A stretch of 64,000 nucleotides of DNA from Pantoea coffeiphila. GTDB taxonomy: Bacteria; Pseudomonadota; Gammaproteobacteria; Enterobacterales; Enterobacteriaceae. Location of the stretch: positions 124,001 to 188,000 of the forward strand of contig NZ_JAFBFW010000001.1 of NCBI RefSeq assembly GCF_016909495.1. The letters run 5' to 3'. The notes beneath the pieces were generated by a model that saw only the letters and a program-made list of their open reading frames with translations, was not told the DNA's origin and made no database searches. Positions 39,495 through 49,332 of this stretch are shown in pieces; within the stretch, counting starts at the first letter, position 1, and every line of letters begins with the position of its first letter. The translations under genes and the position numbers were made by a program.

Positions 39495-42179
39495 ATGTCG
39501 AGCACCCTACGTGAGATCAGCCAGGATACGCTGAACGTTAACGGCCAACCGTATCACATCTTCAGTCTGGTAAAAGCCGCCGCTAAACTGGGCGATATCG
39601 ATCGCCTGCCTAAATCCATGAAGGTCCTGCTAGAGAATCTTCTGCGCTGGCAGGATGGCGACTCTGTCACCGAGGAAGATATCCAGGCCATTGCTGACTG
39701 GCTGAAGGACGCCCATGCCGATCGAGAAATTGCCTACCGCCCGGCTCGAGTTCTGATGCAGGACTTTACCGGCGTACCGGCGGTGGTGGACCTGGCCGCG
39801 ATGCGTGAAGCGGTGAAGCGTCTGGGGGGCGATGTGGCGAAGGTTAACCCGCTATCACCCGTCGATCTGGTGATCGACCATTCCGTTACCGTCGACCGCT
39901 TTGGCGATGACGACGCTTTCGAAGAGAATGTGCAACTGGAAATGGAGCGTAACCATGAGCGCTACGTTTTCCTGCGCTGGGGGCAGAAAGCCTTCAATCG
40001 CTTTAGCGTGGTGCCACCGGGGACCGGGATCTGTCACCAGGTGAATCTTGAGTATCTTGGCAAGTCCGTCTGGCATGAAGAGCAAAACGGCAGGGAGGTC
40101 GCGTTTCCCGATACGCTGGTCGGCACGGATTCCCACACCACCATGATTAACGCTCTTGGCGTGCTGGGCTGGGGTGTTGGCGGTATAGAAGCCGAAGCCG
40201 CGATGCTGGGGCAGCCCGTTTCCATGCTGATCCCGGATGTGGTCGGCTTCAAGCTCACCGGCAAGTTGAAACCCGGGATCACCGCCACCGATCTGGTTCT
40301 CACCGTCACTCAGATGCTGCGCAAGCACGGCGTGGTGGGTAAGTTCGTTGAGTTCTACGGAGATGGCCTGAAGGATCTGCCGCTGGCAGACCGTGCGACC
40401 ATTGCCAATATGGCACCGGAATACGGTGCAACCTGCGGCTTCTTCCCGGTTGATAGCGTCACGCTGGAGTATATGAGGCTCACCGGGCGCAGCGACCAGC
40501 AGGTGGCGCTGGTGGAAGCCTATGCCCGCGCGCAGGGGATGTGGCGGCACGCCGGTGACGAACCGGTGTTTACCAGCAGCCTGTCGCTGGATATGGGTGA
40601 GGTGGAATCAAGTCTGGCAGGCCCTAAACGCCCTCAGGACCGTGTGGCGCTGGGCGATGTTCCCGCTGCCTTCCGCGCCAGCAACGAGCTGGAGGTTAAT
40701 CACGCGCAGAAAGATCATCAGGCTGTCAGCTATCGCGACGCCCGCAGTGGACAGCAGTATCAGCTGGAGGATGGGGCGGTGGTGATAGCCGCCATCACCT
40801 CCTGCACCAATACCTCGAACCCCAGCGTGCTGATGGCCGCCGGACTGCTGGCGAAAAAGGCCGCCGCGCTTGGACTGCAGCGCAAACCCTGGGTCAAAGC
40901 CTCGCTGGCACCGGGATCGAAAGTGGTATCTGACTACCTCGCTACCGCAGGTCTGACGCCTTACCTCGATCGCCTGGGATTCAACCTGGTGGGTTACGGC
41001 TGTACGACCTGTATCGGTAACTCCGGACCGTTACCGGATGAGATTGAAAGTGCCATCCGTCAGGGCGATCTGACCGTCGGTGCCGTGCTGTCGGGTAACC
41101 GTAACTTTGAAGGACGTATCCATCCGTATGTGAAAACCAACTGGCTGGCGTCACCGCCGCTGGTGGTGGCCTACGCGCTGTCCGGCAATATGAAATTGAA
41201 CCTGCAAACCGATCCGCTCGGTGAAGATGCCAGCGGCAGGCCGATTTATCTGAAGGATATCTGGCCGTCGCCGGAAGAAATAGCCGCTGCGGTGCAGATG
41301 GTGTCGACCGAAATGTTCCATAAAGAGTATGCCGAAGTGTTTGCCGGTACGCCTGAGTGGCAGCAAATTCAGGTCAGCGAGGCGGCAACCTATTCGTGGG
41401 ATAACGACTCGACCTATATCCGTCTTTCACCGTTCTTTGACACGATGGCAAAAGAACCGGAGCCGGTAGAGGATATCAAAGGCGCGCGTATTCTGGCGAT
41501 GCTCGGCGATTCGGTCACCACCGACCATATCTCTCCCGCGGGCAGCATCAAGGCCGAAAGTCCGGCGGGGCGTTATCTGTTGGATCGCGGTGTTGAACGC
41601 ACCGACTTCAACTCCTACGGCTCGCGGCGCGGCAATCATGAAGTGATGATGCGTGGAACCTTCGCTAACATTCGCATCCGCAACGAAATGGTGCCGGGAG
41701 TGGAAGGGGGGATTACGCGGCACATCCCCAGCAATGAACAACTGGCGATTTACGACGCTGCAATGCGTTACCGGGAAGAAGGCATTCCGCTGGCCATCAT
41801 TGCCGGGAAAGAGTACGGTTCCGGCTCCAGCCGCGACTGGGCGGCGAAGGGGCCGCGTTTGCAGGGCGTTCGGGTAGTGATTGCCGAATCATTTGAACGC
41901 ATCCACCGTTCCAATCTGATCGGTATGGGGATTCTGCCACTGGAGTTTCCGCAGGGCGTAACCCGGAAAACATTGAAACTCACCGGCGATGAGCTGATCG
42001 ATGTTGCGGATCTCCAGCAGTTGAAACCGGGAACGACGGTAAAAGTGACGCTAACGCGAGCGGACGGCAGTAAAGAAATTCTGGATACGCGCTGCCGTAT
42101 TGATACCGGCAACGAGCTGACCTACTACCAGAATGACGGCATTCTGCATTACGTGATCCGCAATATGCTTCACGACTGA
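39495..42179 (+). CDS. acnA: Aconitate hydratase A
   Basis: [4Fe-4S] enzyme that isomerises citrate and isocitrate; AcnA is the stress- and stationary-phase form in E. coli, and its apo-form binds mRNA. The 894 residues carry the cluster cysteines in [12 protein letters not shown] and [16 protein letters not shown], the substrate motifs [13 protein letters not shown] and [13 protein letters not shown], and the swivelling domain with [13 protein letters not shown]. It is monocistronic. Confidence 0.97.
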   Translation: MSSTLREISQDTLNVNGQPYHIFSLVKAAAKLGDIDRLPKSMKVLLENLLRWQDGDSVTEEDIQAIADWLKDAHADREIAYRPARVLMQDFTGVPAVVDLAAMREAVKRLGGDVAKVNPLSPVDLVIDHSVTVDRFGDDDAFEENVQLEMERNHERYVFLRWGQKAFNRFSVVPPGTGICHQVNLEYLGKSVWHEEQNGREVAFPDTLVGTDSHTTMINALGVLGWGVGGIEAEAAMLGQPVSMLIPDVVGFKLTGKLKPGITATDLVLTVTQMLRKHGVVGKFVEFYGDGLKDLPLADRATIANMAPEYGATCGFFPVDSVTLEYMRLTGRSDQQVALVEAYARAQGMWRHAGDEPVFTSSLSLDMGEVESSLAGPKRPQDRVALGDVPAAFRASNELEVNHAQKDHQAVSYRDARSGQQYQLEDGAVVIAAITSCTNTSNPSVLMAAGLLAKKAAALGLQRKPWVKASLAPGSKVVSDYLATAGLTPYLDRLGFNLVGYGCTTCIGNSGPLPDEIESAIRQGDLTVGAVLSGNRNFEGRIHPYVKTNWLASPPLVVAYALSGNMKLNLQTDPLGEDASGRPIYLKDIWPSPEEIAAAVQMVSTEMFHKEYAEVFAGTPEWQQIQVSEAATYSWDNDSTYIRLSPFFDTMAKEPEPVEDIKGARILAMLGDSVTTDHISPAGSIKAESPAGRYLLDRGVERTDFNSYGSRRGNHEVMMRGTFANIRIRNEMVPGVEGGITRHIPSNEQLAIYDAAMRYREEGIPLAIIAGKEYGSGSSRDWAAKGPRLQGVRVVIAESFERIHRSNLIGMGILPLEFPQGVTRKTLKLTGDELIDVADLQQLKPGTTVKVTLTRADGSKEILDTRCRIDTGNELTYYQNDGILHYVIRNMLHD

Positions 42180-42216
42180 CCGTTCGCAGTTCCCTGGCCA
42201 TATCGACTGCCGGGAA

Positions 42217-42251
42217 AAGAAAAAAGCCGCTATCAAAAGTAGCGGCTTTTA
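42217..42251. terminator. Bidirectional terminator between acnA and ribA
   Basis: AAAAAGCCGCTA-TCAAAAG-TAGCGGCTTTT between convergent genes; A and T tracts flank both sides of the stem. Confidence 0.88.
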
Positions 42252-42285
42252 ACGTCTTCAGGAGCAATGTGATCCGTATCGGGTA

Positions 42286-42876
42286 TTACTTCGACAGCAG
42301 ATGGCCCATTTTTTCGGCTTTGGTATCGAGGTAGTGCGCATTATTCGGATTACGACCGACAATCAGCGGAACGCGTTCAACAATATTGATGCCCGCTTCA
42401 GTAAGAATCTCTACCTTGCGCGGATTGTTGGTCAGCAGACGCACTTCGTCAACGCCAAGCAGTTTGAACATATCGGCGCACAGGGTAAAGTCGCGCTCAT
42501 CGGCGGCAAATCCCAACTGATGGTTGGCTTCTACCGTGTCATAGCCTTTATCCTGCAACGCGTAGGCGCGAATTTTATTCAGCAGCCCGATACCGCGTCC
42601 TTCCTGCCGATGATAAAGCAGAATCCCGCGGCCCTGCTCGGCGATGTGCGTCAGCGCAGCTTCCAGCTGGAAACCGCAATCGCAGCGCAGGCTGAACAGC
42701 GCATCACCGGTAAGGCATTCGGAATGAACGCGCGCCAGTACCGGCTCGCTGTTAGAAACATCACCATAAACCAGCGCAACATGATCGTGCCCGGTTGCCA
42801 GTTCTTCAAAACCGACCATGAGGAAATCGCCCCAGGGCGTGGGCAGGTTGGCTTCTGCCACCCGTTTAAGCTGCAT
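42286..42876 (-). CDS. ribA: GTP cyclohydrolase II
   Basis: First step of riboflavin synthesis: opens GTP to 2,5-diamino-6-ribosylamino-pyrimidinone phosphate, formate and pyrophosphate. The 196-residue protein has the zinc cysteines 54, 65 and 67 ([17 protein letters not shown]) and the GTP-binding [12 protein letters not shown]. Numbering and length are as in E. coli RibA. It is divergent from pgpB. Confidence 0.97.
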   Translation of the reverse strand: MQLKRVAEANLPTPWGDFLMVGFEELATGHDHVALVYGDVSNSEPVLARVHSECLTGDALFSLRCDCGFQLEAALTHIAEQGRGILLYHRQEGRGIGLLNKIRAYALQDKGYDTVEANHQLGFAADERDFTLCADMFKLLGVDEVRLLTNNPRKVEILTEAGINIVERVPLIVGRNPNNAHYLDTKAEKMGHLLSK

Positions 42877-43105
42877 GTGACTCTCCAGAAACTTCAGGTG
42901 TACGCTATCATCAGATGGCGCAGTGTCAGTTGCCTGACGGCTAACAATGCGTGCTATTTTGCCATAACCCGCGATGCGAAGGTTAACATGTTTGAGCTAT
43001 CCAGTGATAACGCACAATTATCACCGTCGCAATCTATATGTTATTATTTTTATTACTATTGTTATATCAATCCAGAGAAATAACCGAACTTTTTAAGGAA
43101 GAAAG

Positions 43106-43867
43106 ATGCCTGAAATTCTCAGACGAACCACGATCGGGATGCTTCTATTGTTGACAATGCCCGTGCTGATCGCGCTTTCTGGCTGGCAGTGGCAGCCTGG
43201 TGAAATGGGCTGGGGATATCTGATCCTGTTCTGGTTTACCGAGACGGTCACCCGTCCGTGGGGCGTTATTACCAGCGTGCTATTGTGCGGTTGGTTCCTC
43301 TGGTGTTTACGTTTCCGCTTCAAACCGGCGGTGTTTTTGCTGGCCATCCTGGTTGGTACTATCCTCGTCGGCCAGTACACCAAAAGCCTGATTAAAGACC
43401 GGGTACAGGAGCCTCGCCCATACGTTTTATGGCTGGAAAAGGCCGAGGGTGTCAGTAATGAATACTTCTATGAATTAAAACGCAAACAGCGTAGCCACCT
43501 GGTCGAAGAAGCGGTGGCCGATAATACACAGCTACCCGGATGGCTGAAGCGGCACTGGGCGTTTGAAACCGGATTTTCGTTTCCTTCAGGACACACCATG
43601 TTTGCTGCCAGCTGGGCGCTGCTTGGTGTAGGATTGCTGTGGCCGCGTCGGCGCTATGTCACCATTGTGCTGCTGTTGAGTTGGGCCACGCTGGTGATGG
43701 GCAGCCGTCTGGTGCTGGGCATGCACTGGCCGCAGGATCTTATCGTATCTACGTTGTTGAGCTGGCTGTTTATTACCCTGGCAACCTGGCTCGCCCAGCG
43801 TTTCTGCGGTCCGCTGAGCGTGCTGCCACAGGAGCAGCAGGAAATCAACCAGCGAGAAAATGAGTGA
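43106..43867 (+). CDS. pgpB: Phosphatidylglycerophosphatase B (PAP2 family)
   Basis: Inner-membrane phosphatase that acts on phosphatidylglycerophosphate and undecaprenyl pyrophosphate. The 253 residues have about six spans and the three PAP2 motifs: KSLIKDRVQEPRP, FPSGHTMF, and SRLVLGMHWPQD with the catalytic histidines. The ATG has AAGGAAG about six bases upstream. It lies upstream of lapAB, as in E. coli. Confidence 0.95.
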   Translation: MPEILRRTTIGMLLLLTMPVLIALSGWQWQPGEMGWGYLILFWFTETVTRPWGVITSVLLCGWFLWCLRFRFKPAVFLLAILVGTILVGQYTKSLIKDRVQEPRPYVLWLEKAEGVSNEYFYELKRKQRSHLVEEAVADNTQLPGWLKRHWAFETGFSFPSGHTMFAASWALLGVGLLWPRRRYVTIVLLLSWATLVMGSRLVLGMHWPQDLIVSTLLSWLFITLATWLAQRFCGPLSVLPQEQQEINQRENE

Positions 43868-43873
43868 CGCCGA

Positions 43874-43899
43874 TTGTAAACCAGGTTTTTGCCCCCATA
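43874..43899 (+). promoter_or_regulatory. Candidate sigma-32 promoter for lapAB
   Basis: TTGTAA (43874-43879) and CCCCATAA (43893-43900) are 13 bases apart, resembling the heat-shock consensus CTTGAA-N13-CCCCATNT. It lies about 140 bases before lapA. lapAB is heat-inducible through sigma-32 in E. coli; the site here is a by-eye match. Confidence 0.4.
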
Positions 43900-44038
43900 A
43901 CTATCAACGACTTTGCATAATAGCGTGATGGGTACAGGGAATTAGTGCGGCGCCTGAAATCTGCGAGTATCAACACAAGCATCAAGGCGTTTTTTTTGGC
44001 ATAATTCATCTGATTAACATCAGATTACGGGATGAACT

Positions 44039-44347
44039 GTGAAATATTTGCTGATTTTTTTAGTGGTTCTGGCGATCTTTGTCATTTCAGTCACTTTGGG
44101 TGCACACAACGATCAGGTCGTCACCTTCAACTATCTGCTGGCGCAGGGTGAATTCCGTATCTCTACACTGCTGGCTTCGCTGTTTGCCGTGGGCTTCCTG
44201 CTGGGATGGGCAATATGTGGTCTGTTTTGGCTACGTGTTCGCGTTGCACTGGCTAACAGCCAGCGTAAGCTTAAGCGACTGCAGCATCAGATCGGGCAGA
44301 CGGATGCTGCCGGGACGGCGTCAAGAACGCCAGCCGTCAAGGAATAA
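44039..44347 (+). CDS. lapA: LPS assembly protein A (YciS)
   Basis: 102-residue inner-membrane protein with two hydrophobic helices (about 1-20 and 42-65) and a cytoplasmic basic tail. It acts with LapB in LPS assembly and in FtsH-dependent turnover of LpxC. The GTG start gives MKYLLIFLVVLAIFVISVTLG, matching E. coli LapA in start and length. lapB begins six bases after the stop. Confidence 0.95.
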   Translation: MKYLLIFLVVLAIFVISVTLGAHNDQVVTFNYLLAQGEFRISTLLASLFAVGFLLGWAICGLFWLRVRVALANSQRKLKRLQHQIGQTDAAGTASRTPAVKE

Positions 44348-44353
44348 TCATTT

Positions 44354-45523
44354 ATGTTGGAACTGCTGTTTCTGTTACTCCCCGTAGCCGCCGCCTACGG
44401 CTGGTATATGGGGCGCAGAAGTGCGCAACAGGATAAGCAACAGGAAGCGAGCCGCCTGTCACGCGATTACGTGGCCGGGGTGAACTTCCTGCTTTCGAAT
44501 CAACAGGACAAAGCCGTCGACCTGTTTCTTGACATGCTCAAGGAAGACAGCGGTACGGTTGAGGCTCACCTGACGCTGGGCAACCTGTTTCGTTCCCGTG
44601 GTGAAGTTGACCGCGCCATCCGCATCCACCAGGCCCTGATGGAAAGTGCTTCTCTGACCTACGATCAGCGGCTGCTTGCTATACAGCAGCTGGGGCGCGA
44701 TTACATGGTGGCCGGTTTATACGATCGTGCTGAACAGATGTTCGGGCAACTGGTTGAAGAAACCGATTTTCGCATTGGCGCGCTCCAGCAGCTGCTGATC
44801 ATCCATCAGTCCACCAGCGACTGGCCGAATGCGATCGAAGTCGCGGAACGGCTGGTGAAGCTGGGTAAAGAGCAGAAGAAAATGGAAATCGCCCATTTCT
44901 ACTGCGAGCTGGCGCTGCAGGCCATGGGCAGTGACGATCTTGATCGTGCAATGAACCTGCTGAAGAAGGGCGAAGCCGCCGATCGCAACAGCGCCCGCAT
45001 CTCTATTATGATGGGGCGGATTTTTATGGCGAAAGGCGATTATGCCAAAGCCGTAGTGCACCTGCAGCGGGTCATTGAACAGGATCGGGAACTGGTCAGC
45101 GAGACGCTGGAAATGCTGGAAACCTGCTTCGAACACCTCAACCAGCCAAAGGCATGGAGCGATTATCTGAAGCGCTGCGTGGAAGAGAATACCGGTGCGG
45201 CCGCCGAACTCTACCTTGCCGGTATTCTGGACCGCGATGAAGGGGCGGACGTGGCGCAGACCTATATCACCCGCCAGCTACAGCGACATCCTACCATGCG
45301 CGTATTCCACCGGCTGATGGACTTCAACCTGCAGGAAGCCGAAGACGGCAGGGCGAAAGAGAGCCTGATGGTGCTGCGCGATATGGTGGGCGAGCAAATT
45401 CGCACCAAGCCGCGCTATCGCTGCCACAAATGCGGTTTTACCGCCCATGCGCTTTACTGGCACTGCCCGTCTTGCCGCGCCTGGTCTTCGGTAAAGCCGA
45501 TTCGCGGCCTGGATGGACAATAA
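44354..45523 (+). CDS. lapB: LPS assembly protein B (YciM), TPR and rubredoxin domains
   Basis: Membrane-anchored adaptor that delivers LpxC to FtsH and so balances LPS and phospholipid synthesis. The N-terminal anchor (1 to about 20) is followed by TPR repeats (about 40-330) and a C-terminal rubredoxin-like metal site CHKCGFTAHALYWHCPSC (four Cys). The length of 389 equals E. coli LapB. It is in an operon with lapA. Confidence 0.96.
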   Translation: MLELLFLLLPVAAAYGWYMGRRSAQQDKQQEASRLSRDYVAGVNFLLSNQQDKAVDLFLDMLKEDSGTVEAHLTLGNLFRSRGEVDRAIRIHQALMESASLTYDQRLLAIQQLGRDYMVAGLYDRAEQMFGQLVEETDFRIGALQQLLIIHQSTSDWPNAIEVAERLVKLGKEQKKMEIAHFYCELALQAMGSDDLDRAMNLLKKGEAADRNSARISIMMGRIFMAKGDYAKAVVHLQRVIEQDRELVSETLEMLETCFEHLNQPKAWSDYLKRCVEENTGAAAELYLAGILDRDEGADVAQTYITRQLQRHPTMRVFHRLMDFNLQEAEDGRAKESLMVLRDMVGEQIRTKPRYRCHKCGFTAHALYWHCPSCRAWSSVKPIRGLDGQ

Positions 45524-45826
45524 TCCTGGCGCCCGCGCCGATTCATTGTCCTTTTTCTGCTGTGACTTAGTTACAACATGCTAATTGTTTTTTAAACAGT
45601 ACGATGCCAGCGGCATCTTAGTCGTGAAGCCTGGCAGGGGGGAATGGAAATCCACCACTCTTCGTTAATAATTCTCAACGGGTTAACTGTGAATTTGCGC
45701 CTTCCGCAGGTAAAATGCCTGCCGTTTCCGCTTTCCGTTTTCAGTCAACGGCCTGTGACGCCTGGCTGAATTCCTGTGACTATTCTGTTTGCGCCATGCG
45801 GTGCTCCACTTAAAGAGGGTTTATTG
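45524..45826 (+). other. Intergenic region between lapB and pyrF
   Basis: About 300 bases. A short GATGCC-AGC-GGCATC hairpin is at 45603-45617. No gene is supported; it probably holds the pyrF promoter and leader. Confidence 0.45.
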
Positions 45827-46543
45827 ATGCATTCACCTCAGCTTACCGGCTCACCGATTGTGGTAGCGTTAGATTATGCCGATCGCGACCTTGCACTGGC
45901 TTTTGTCGACCAGATTGAACCCGGCAGCTGCCGCCTGAAAGTAGGGAAAGAGATGTTTACCCTGTTCGGCCCGCAGCTGGTGCGCGATTTGCAACAGCGC
46001 GGTTTCGACGTCTTCCTTGATCTCAAGTTTCATGATATTCCGAACACCACGGCACACGCGGTGGCCGCAGCGGCTGATTTGGGCGTGTGGATGGTGAATG
46101 TCCACGCCAGCGGCGGAGCGCGGATGATGAATGCGGCCCGCGAGGCACTGATGCCGTTTGGCAAAGACGCCCCTCTGCTGATCGCCGTCACCGTGCTGAC
46201 CAGCATGGATGCGGACGACCTTCGCGGTCTGGGGATCGAGTTATCTCCTGCCGATCAGGCCGAGCGCCTGGCGCGGCTGACACATCAGTGCGGACTGGAC
46301 GGCGTGGTGTGTTCAGCGCAGGAAGCCAGCCGCTTTAAGCAGGTTATTGGCCAGGAATTTAAGTTAGTTACTCCGGGAATACGACCGGCTGGCAGCGATG
46401 TAGGTGACCAGCGCCGCATTATGACTCCGCAGCAAGCGGTGCAGGCCGGCGTTGATTATATGGTGATCGGGCGTCCTATTACCCAGGCGGCCAATCCGGC
46501 AGCAGCCCTGCAAGCGATCCTTTCCTCAATTCAGGAGGCATAA
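45827..46543 (+). CDS. pyrF: Orotidine-5'-phosphate decarboxylase
   Basis: Last step of UMP synthesis: decarboxylates OMP. The TIM barrel has [13 protein letters not shown], the catalytic cluster [12 protein letters not shown], and the phosphate loop [17 protein letters not shown]. The ATG at 45827 has AAGAGGG about seven bases upstream and gives 238 residues. The frame is open for 17 more codons without support. Its TAA overlaps the yciH start (TAATG). Confidence 0.96.
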   Translation: MHSPQLTGSPIVVALDYADRDLALAFVDQIEPGSCRLKVGKEMFTLFGPQLVRDLQQRGFDVFLDLKFHDIPNTTAHAVAAAADLGVWMVNVHASGGARMMNAAREALMPFGKDAPLLIAVTVLTSMDADDLRGLGIELSPADQAERLARLTHQCGLDGVVCSAQEASRFKQVIGQEFKLVTPGIRPAGSDVGDQRRIMTPQQAVQAGVDYMVIGRPITQAANPAAALQAILSSIQEA

Positions 46544-46869
46544 TGGCAGACGATAACAGCAGGCTGGTCTATTCAACCGCCAGTGGCCGTATTGACGAAG
46601 TTAAAGAGAAACCGCAGCGTCCTAAAGGTGACGGTATTGTTCGCATCCAGCGTCAGACCAGCGGCCGTAAAGGGAAGGGCGTGTGCCTGATCTCGGGGAT
46701 TGATGTGGACGATGCCGAGCTGGAAAAGCTGGCTGCCGAACTTAAGAAAAAATGCGGCTGCGGCGGTGCGGTAAAAGACGGCGTGATTGAAATTCAGGGC
46801 GACAAGCGCGATTTGCTGAAAACGCTGCTGGAGGCCAAAGGCCATAAGGTTAAACTCGCTGGAGGCTGA
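46543..46869 (+). CDS. yciH: SUI1/eIF1-domain protein YciH
   Basis: 108-residue homologue of eukaryotic initiation factor eIF1. The E. coli protein influences translation-initiation fidelity and acts as an inhibitor under stress. An unstructured N-terminus (1-35) precedes the SUI1 fold with VRIQRQTSGRKGKGV, KKKCGCGGAVKDGVIEIQGD and LLEAKGHKVKLAGG. It is coupled to pyrF by a one-base overlap. Confidence 0.95.
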   Translation: MADDNSRLVYSTASGRIDEVKEKPQRPKGDGIVRIQRQTSGRKGKGVCLISGIDVDDAELEKLAAELKKKCGCGGAVKDGVIEIQGDKRDLLKTLLEAKGHKVKLAGG

Positions 46870-46961
46870 TGCCCGGTCTTTTATGCTGAGCTTCAACCGG
46901 TCAAACATCGGTCGGTAGCTTTCAAAGCCGAAGCTGCGCTAAAGCAAGATACCGATTCAGC

Positions 46962-46999
46962 AAACATGAGGCCGCAAGTGCGGCCTCAAATGTTTCCTT
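46962..46999. terminator. Hairpin terminator between yciH and osmB
   Basis: AAACAT and ATGTTT arms extend an inner GAGGCCGC/GCGGCCTC stem, followed by TTTCCTTTT on the plus strand, between convergent genes. Confidence 0.75.
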
Positions 47000-47036
47000 T
47001 TCGCTGCGGCAGCCAGAGATATCGTGTGCAAACGAA

Positions 47037-47252
47037 TTAATCGACCTGATGCCCGATAATACCGCCGACGGCCGCGCCACCCACGGTACCTAAGCCGCTA
47101 CCGTTAGTCAGAATCGAACCACCTATTGCACCAGCACCGGCACCGATTGCCGTGTTGCGATCGCGCTTAGACCAGTTTGAACAGGCACTGAGAGAAAGAA
47201 CCAGAGTTGCCGCCAGCATCGCGGCGGTAATGCGTTTTGTCGTATTTGTCAT
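47037..47252 (-). CDS. osmB: Osmotically inducible lipoprotein OsmB
   Basis: 71-residue outer-membrane lipoprotein. The signal peptide ends in the lipobox LSAC; the mature part starts SNWSKRDRNTAIGAGAGAIGG and is Gly-rich. In E. coli it is induced by osmotic stress and stationary phase (RpoS, Rcs). Near-identical to E. coli OsmB in the Gly-rich core. It is convergent with yciH. Confidence 0.95.
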   Translation of the reverse strand: MTNTTKRITAAMLAATLVLSLSACSNWSKRDRNTAIGAGAGAIGGSILTNGSGLGTVGGAAVGGIIGHQVD

Positions 47253-47568
47253 TGTGAATACTCCTCAATTGCAGCGACTGATTACCCGATCAAGTATAGT
47301 GGATACTCGGATTTTCGGCCTGGAACTGTCGATTATTCCGGCGTTCCTGCTATTAGTTAGTGAGCTGATTATCACTACAGCTAGCTATCTATATTAATTT
47401 TAGAAGCTGCTGCTTTACTGCCCAGGTAATAATTCCGAATATTTCCGCTGCCGTGCCGCACAGAACGCTGCGGACAGCCGGAAACTGCCTTTATCCAGCT
47501 ATTGTCTCCATACCCGCTTTTAGCGCCTGCGCCGACAATGACTCACGGACCTAATCGGAGAGTCAACG
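47253..47568. other. Divergent osmB-araD intergenic region
   Basis: About 316 bases holding the promoters of osmB (minus) and the epimerase gene (plus). A frame from 47152 to 47397 overlaps osmB antisense and is rejected. No clear operator was seen. Confidence 0.5.
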
Positions 47569-48267
47569 ATGCTTGAACAACTGAAACAGCAGGTACTGGA
47601 AGCCAATCTCGCGCTACCGCACTACGGCCTGGTCACATTTACCTGGGGCAACGTCAGTGCCATCGACCGCCAGCAGGGACTGGTGGTGATTAAACCTTCC
47701 GGGGTGAGCTACGAGCAGATGCAGCGTGACGATATGGTGGTGGTGGAGCTGGAAAGCGGCAGGGTGGTAGAAGGTGCTAAACGGCCATCTTCTGACACCG
47801 ATACTCACCGCGCTTTATATCTGGCCTGGCCAGATATCGGTGGAATTGTCCATACACATTCTCGCCACGCTACAATCTGGGCACAGGCCGGCCGGGACAT
47901 TCCCGCCTGGGGGACAACGCATGCCGATGACTTCTACGGTGCCGTACCCTGCACGCGTAAGATGACCGATGCCGAAATCAAAGAACGGTACGAGTGGGAA
48001 ACCGGGCAGGTCATTATTGAAACCCTGCGCGACCGGGAAATCGACCCGCTGGCTATACCCGCCGTACTGGTTAACTCGCACGGTCCTTTTTGCTGGGGTA
48101 AAAGCGCAGACGATGCCGTACACAGTGCCGTCGTGCTGGAAGAAGTGGCCTATATGGGCATCTTCAGTCAACAACTTGCGCCCGAGCTTCCGGTGATGCA
48201 GCAAACCCTGCTGGATAAACACTATTTGCGTAAACACGGTGCCGGAGCCTACTACGGTCAGAAGTGA
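47569..48267 (+). CDS. araD: L-ribulose-5-phosphate 4-epimerase (AraD family), without araBA
   Basis: Class II aldolase-fold enzyme that interconverts L-ribulose-5-phosphate and D-xylulose-5-phosphate. All known E. coli AraD active-site positions are present at the same numbers: Asp76, zinc histidines 95, 97 and 171, Asp120 and Tyr229 (232 residues). GGAGAG lies before the ATG. No arabinose kinase or isomerase gene, nor ascorbate-type (ula) gene, is adjacent, so the substrate source is unclear; paralogues UlaF and SgbE have the same activity. E. coli has yciT-yciZ in this segment. Confidence 0.88.
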   Translation: MLEQLKQQVLEANLALPHYGLVTFTWGNVSAIDRQQGLVVIKPSGVSYEQMQRDDMVVVELESGRVVEGAKRPSSDTDTHRALYLAWPDIGGIVHTHSRHATIWAQAGRDIPAWGTTHADDFYGAVPCTRKMTDAEIKERYEWETGQVIIETLRDREIDPLAIPAVLVNSHGPFCWGKSADDAVHSAVVLEEVAYMGIFSQQLAPELPVMQQTLLDKHYLRKHGAGAYYGQK

Positions 48268-48443
48268 TGTTCATTGCCGGTGATTTAAGGACGAAGTTGC
48301 TCAATTTATTTGGCGGTTTATTGTCACTTTTTGTCTGAAAATTTACTAATTTGCTTTAATAATCAAACAGCCATTTAGTGTAAACATCCTGTCGATTAGG
48401 CTGGAGCTGCGTACTGAACGCATGACTAATCGAGGATAATAAT

Positions 48444-49313
48444 ATGACCGTTGTAAACCAGACTACCTGCAGACTGTTCAGTGAAGCCGGACAGATGACC
48501 CAGCTCTCCGCTTACTATGAGGAAGAGCGCCGGACCATGTGGATGCTGCTGCGTGCGCAGCCGCGCCCGAGCTTCAACCACCAGCTAATAGAGGAGATCA
48601 TGAATCTCAGCTATGCGGCACAGCGGTCGGGGCTGGCTATTGATTTTTGGGTTACCGGCTCACTGGTCCCCGGCATGTTTAATGCCGGTGGCGATCTCAG
48701 CTTCTTTGTGGAGTCGATCAAAAACGGCCGCCGCGAGGCACTACGGGCTTATGCCCGAGCCTGCGTGGACTGCATTCACGCGGCGGCAAGAGGATTTGAT
48801 ACCGGAGCGGTAACCATTGCGATGGTAGAGGGCAGTGCGCTCGGTGGCGGATTTGAAGCGGCGCTGGCACATCACTTTATTTTAGCGCAGAACACCGCGC
48901 GGATGGGTTTCCCTGAAATTGCTTTTAACCTGTTCCCCGGGATGGGCGGCTATTCGCTGGTTGCCCGTCGGGCAGGTATGAAGCTGGCAGAGGAGCTGAT
49001 TTGCGAAGGTGAATCACACACCGCAGAGTGGTTTGAAACGCGCGGGCTGGTTGATCGTCTGTTCCAGCCGGACGAGGCTTACCACAGTACGCGTACCTTT
49101 ATTGATACGCTGCGACCGAAGCTGAACGGCGTGCGGGCGATGCTGAAAGCGCGGCAGCGCGTGCTTCAGCTGACGCGCGCCGAACTGATGGACATCACCG
49201 AAGACTGGGTTGATTTCGCCTTCAGCCTGGAACCCAAGGACATCGCCTATATGGAGCGTCTGGTTAACTTACAAAACCGCCACAGTGCTCAAAGCTTGCT
49301 GAAAGCGGGTTAA
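48444..49313 (+). CDS. rpfF: DSF-family quorum-signal synthase RpfF
   Basis: Crotonase-fold enzyme that makes cis-2-unsaturated fatty-acid signals (DSF/BDSF) from acyl-ACP by dehydration and thioester cleavage. Both catalytic glutamates are in place: Glu138 in ALGGGFEAAL and Glu158 in MGFPEIAFNLFPGMGGYS, offset by three from Xanthomonas RpfF (Glu141, Glu161). The oxyanion segment FNAGGDLSFFVESI is conserved. The 289-residue length equals Xanthomonas RpfF. GAGGAT precedes the ATG. It converges with the rpfR receptor gene (19 bases between stops), the arrangement known from Cronobacter-type RpfF/R systems. Confidence 0.9.
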   Translation: MTVVNQTTCRLFSEAGQMTQLSAYYEEERRTMWMLLRAQPRPSFNHQLIEEIMNLSYAAQRSGLAIDFWVTGSLVPGMFNAGGDLSFFVESIKNGRREALRAYARACVDCIHAAARGFDTGAVTIAMVEGSALGGGFEAALAHHFILAQNTARMGFPEIAFNLFPGMGGYSLVARRAGMKLAEELICEGESHTAEWFETRGLVDRLFQPDEAYHSTRTFIDTLRPKLNGVRAMLKARQRVLQLTRAELMDITEDWVDFAFSLEPKDIAYMERLVNLQNRHSAQSLLKAG

Positions 49314-49332
49314 GTGCGTTTATCAACCATAA

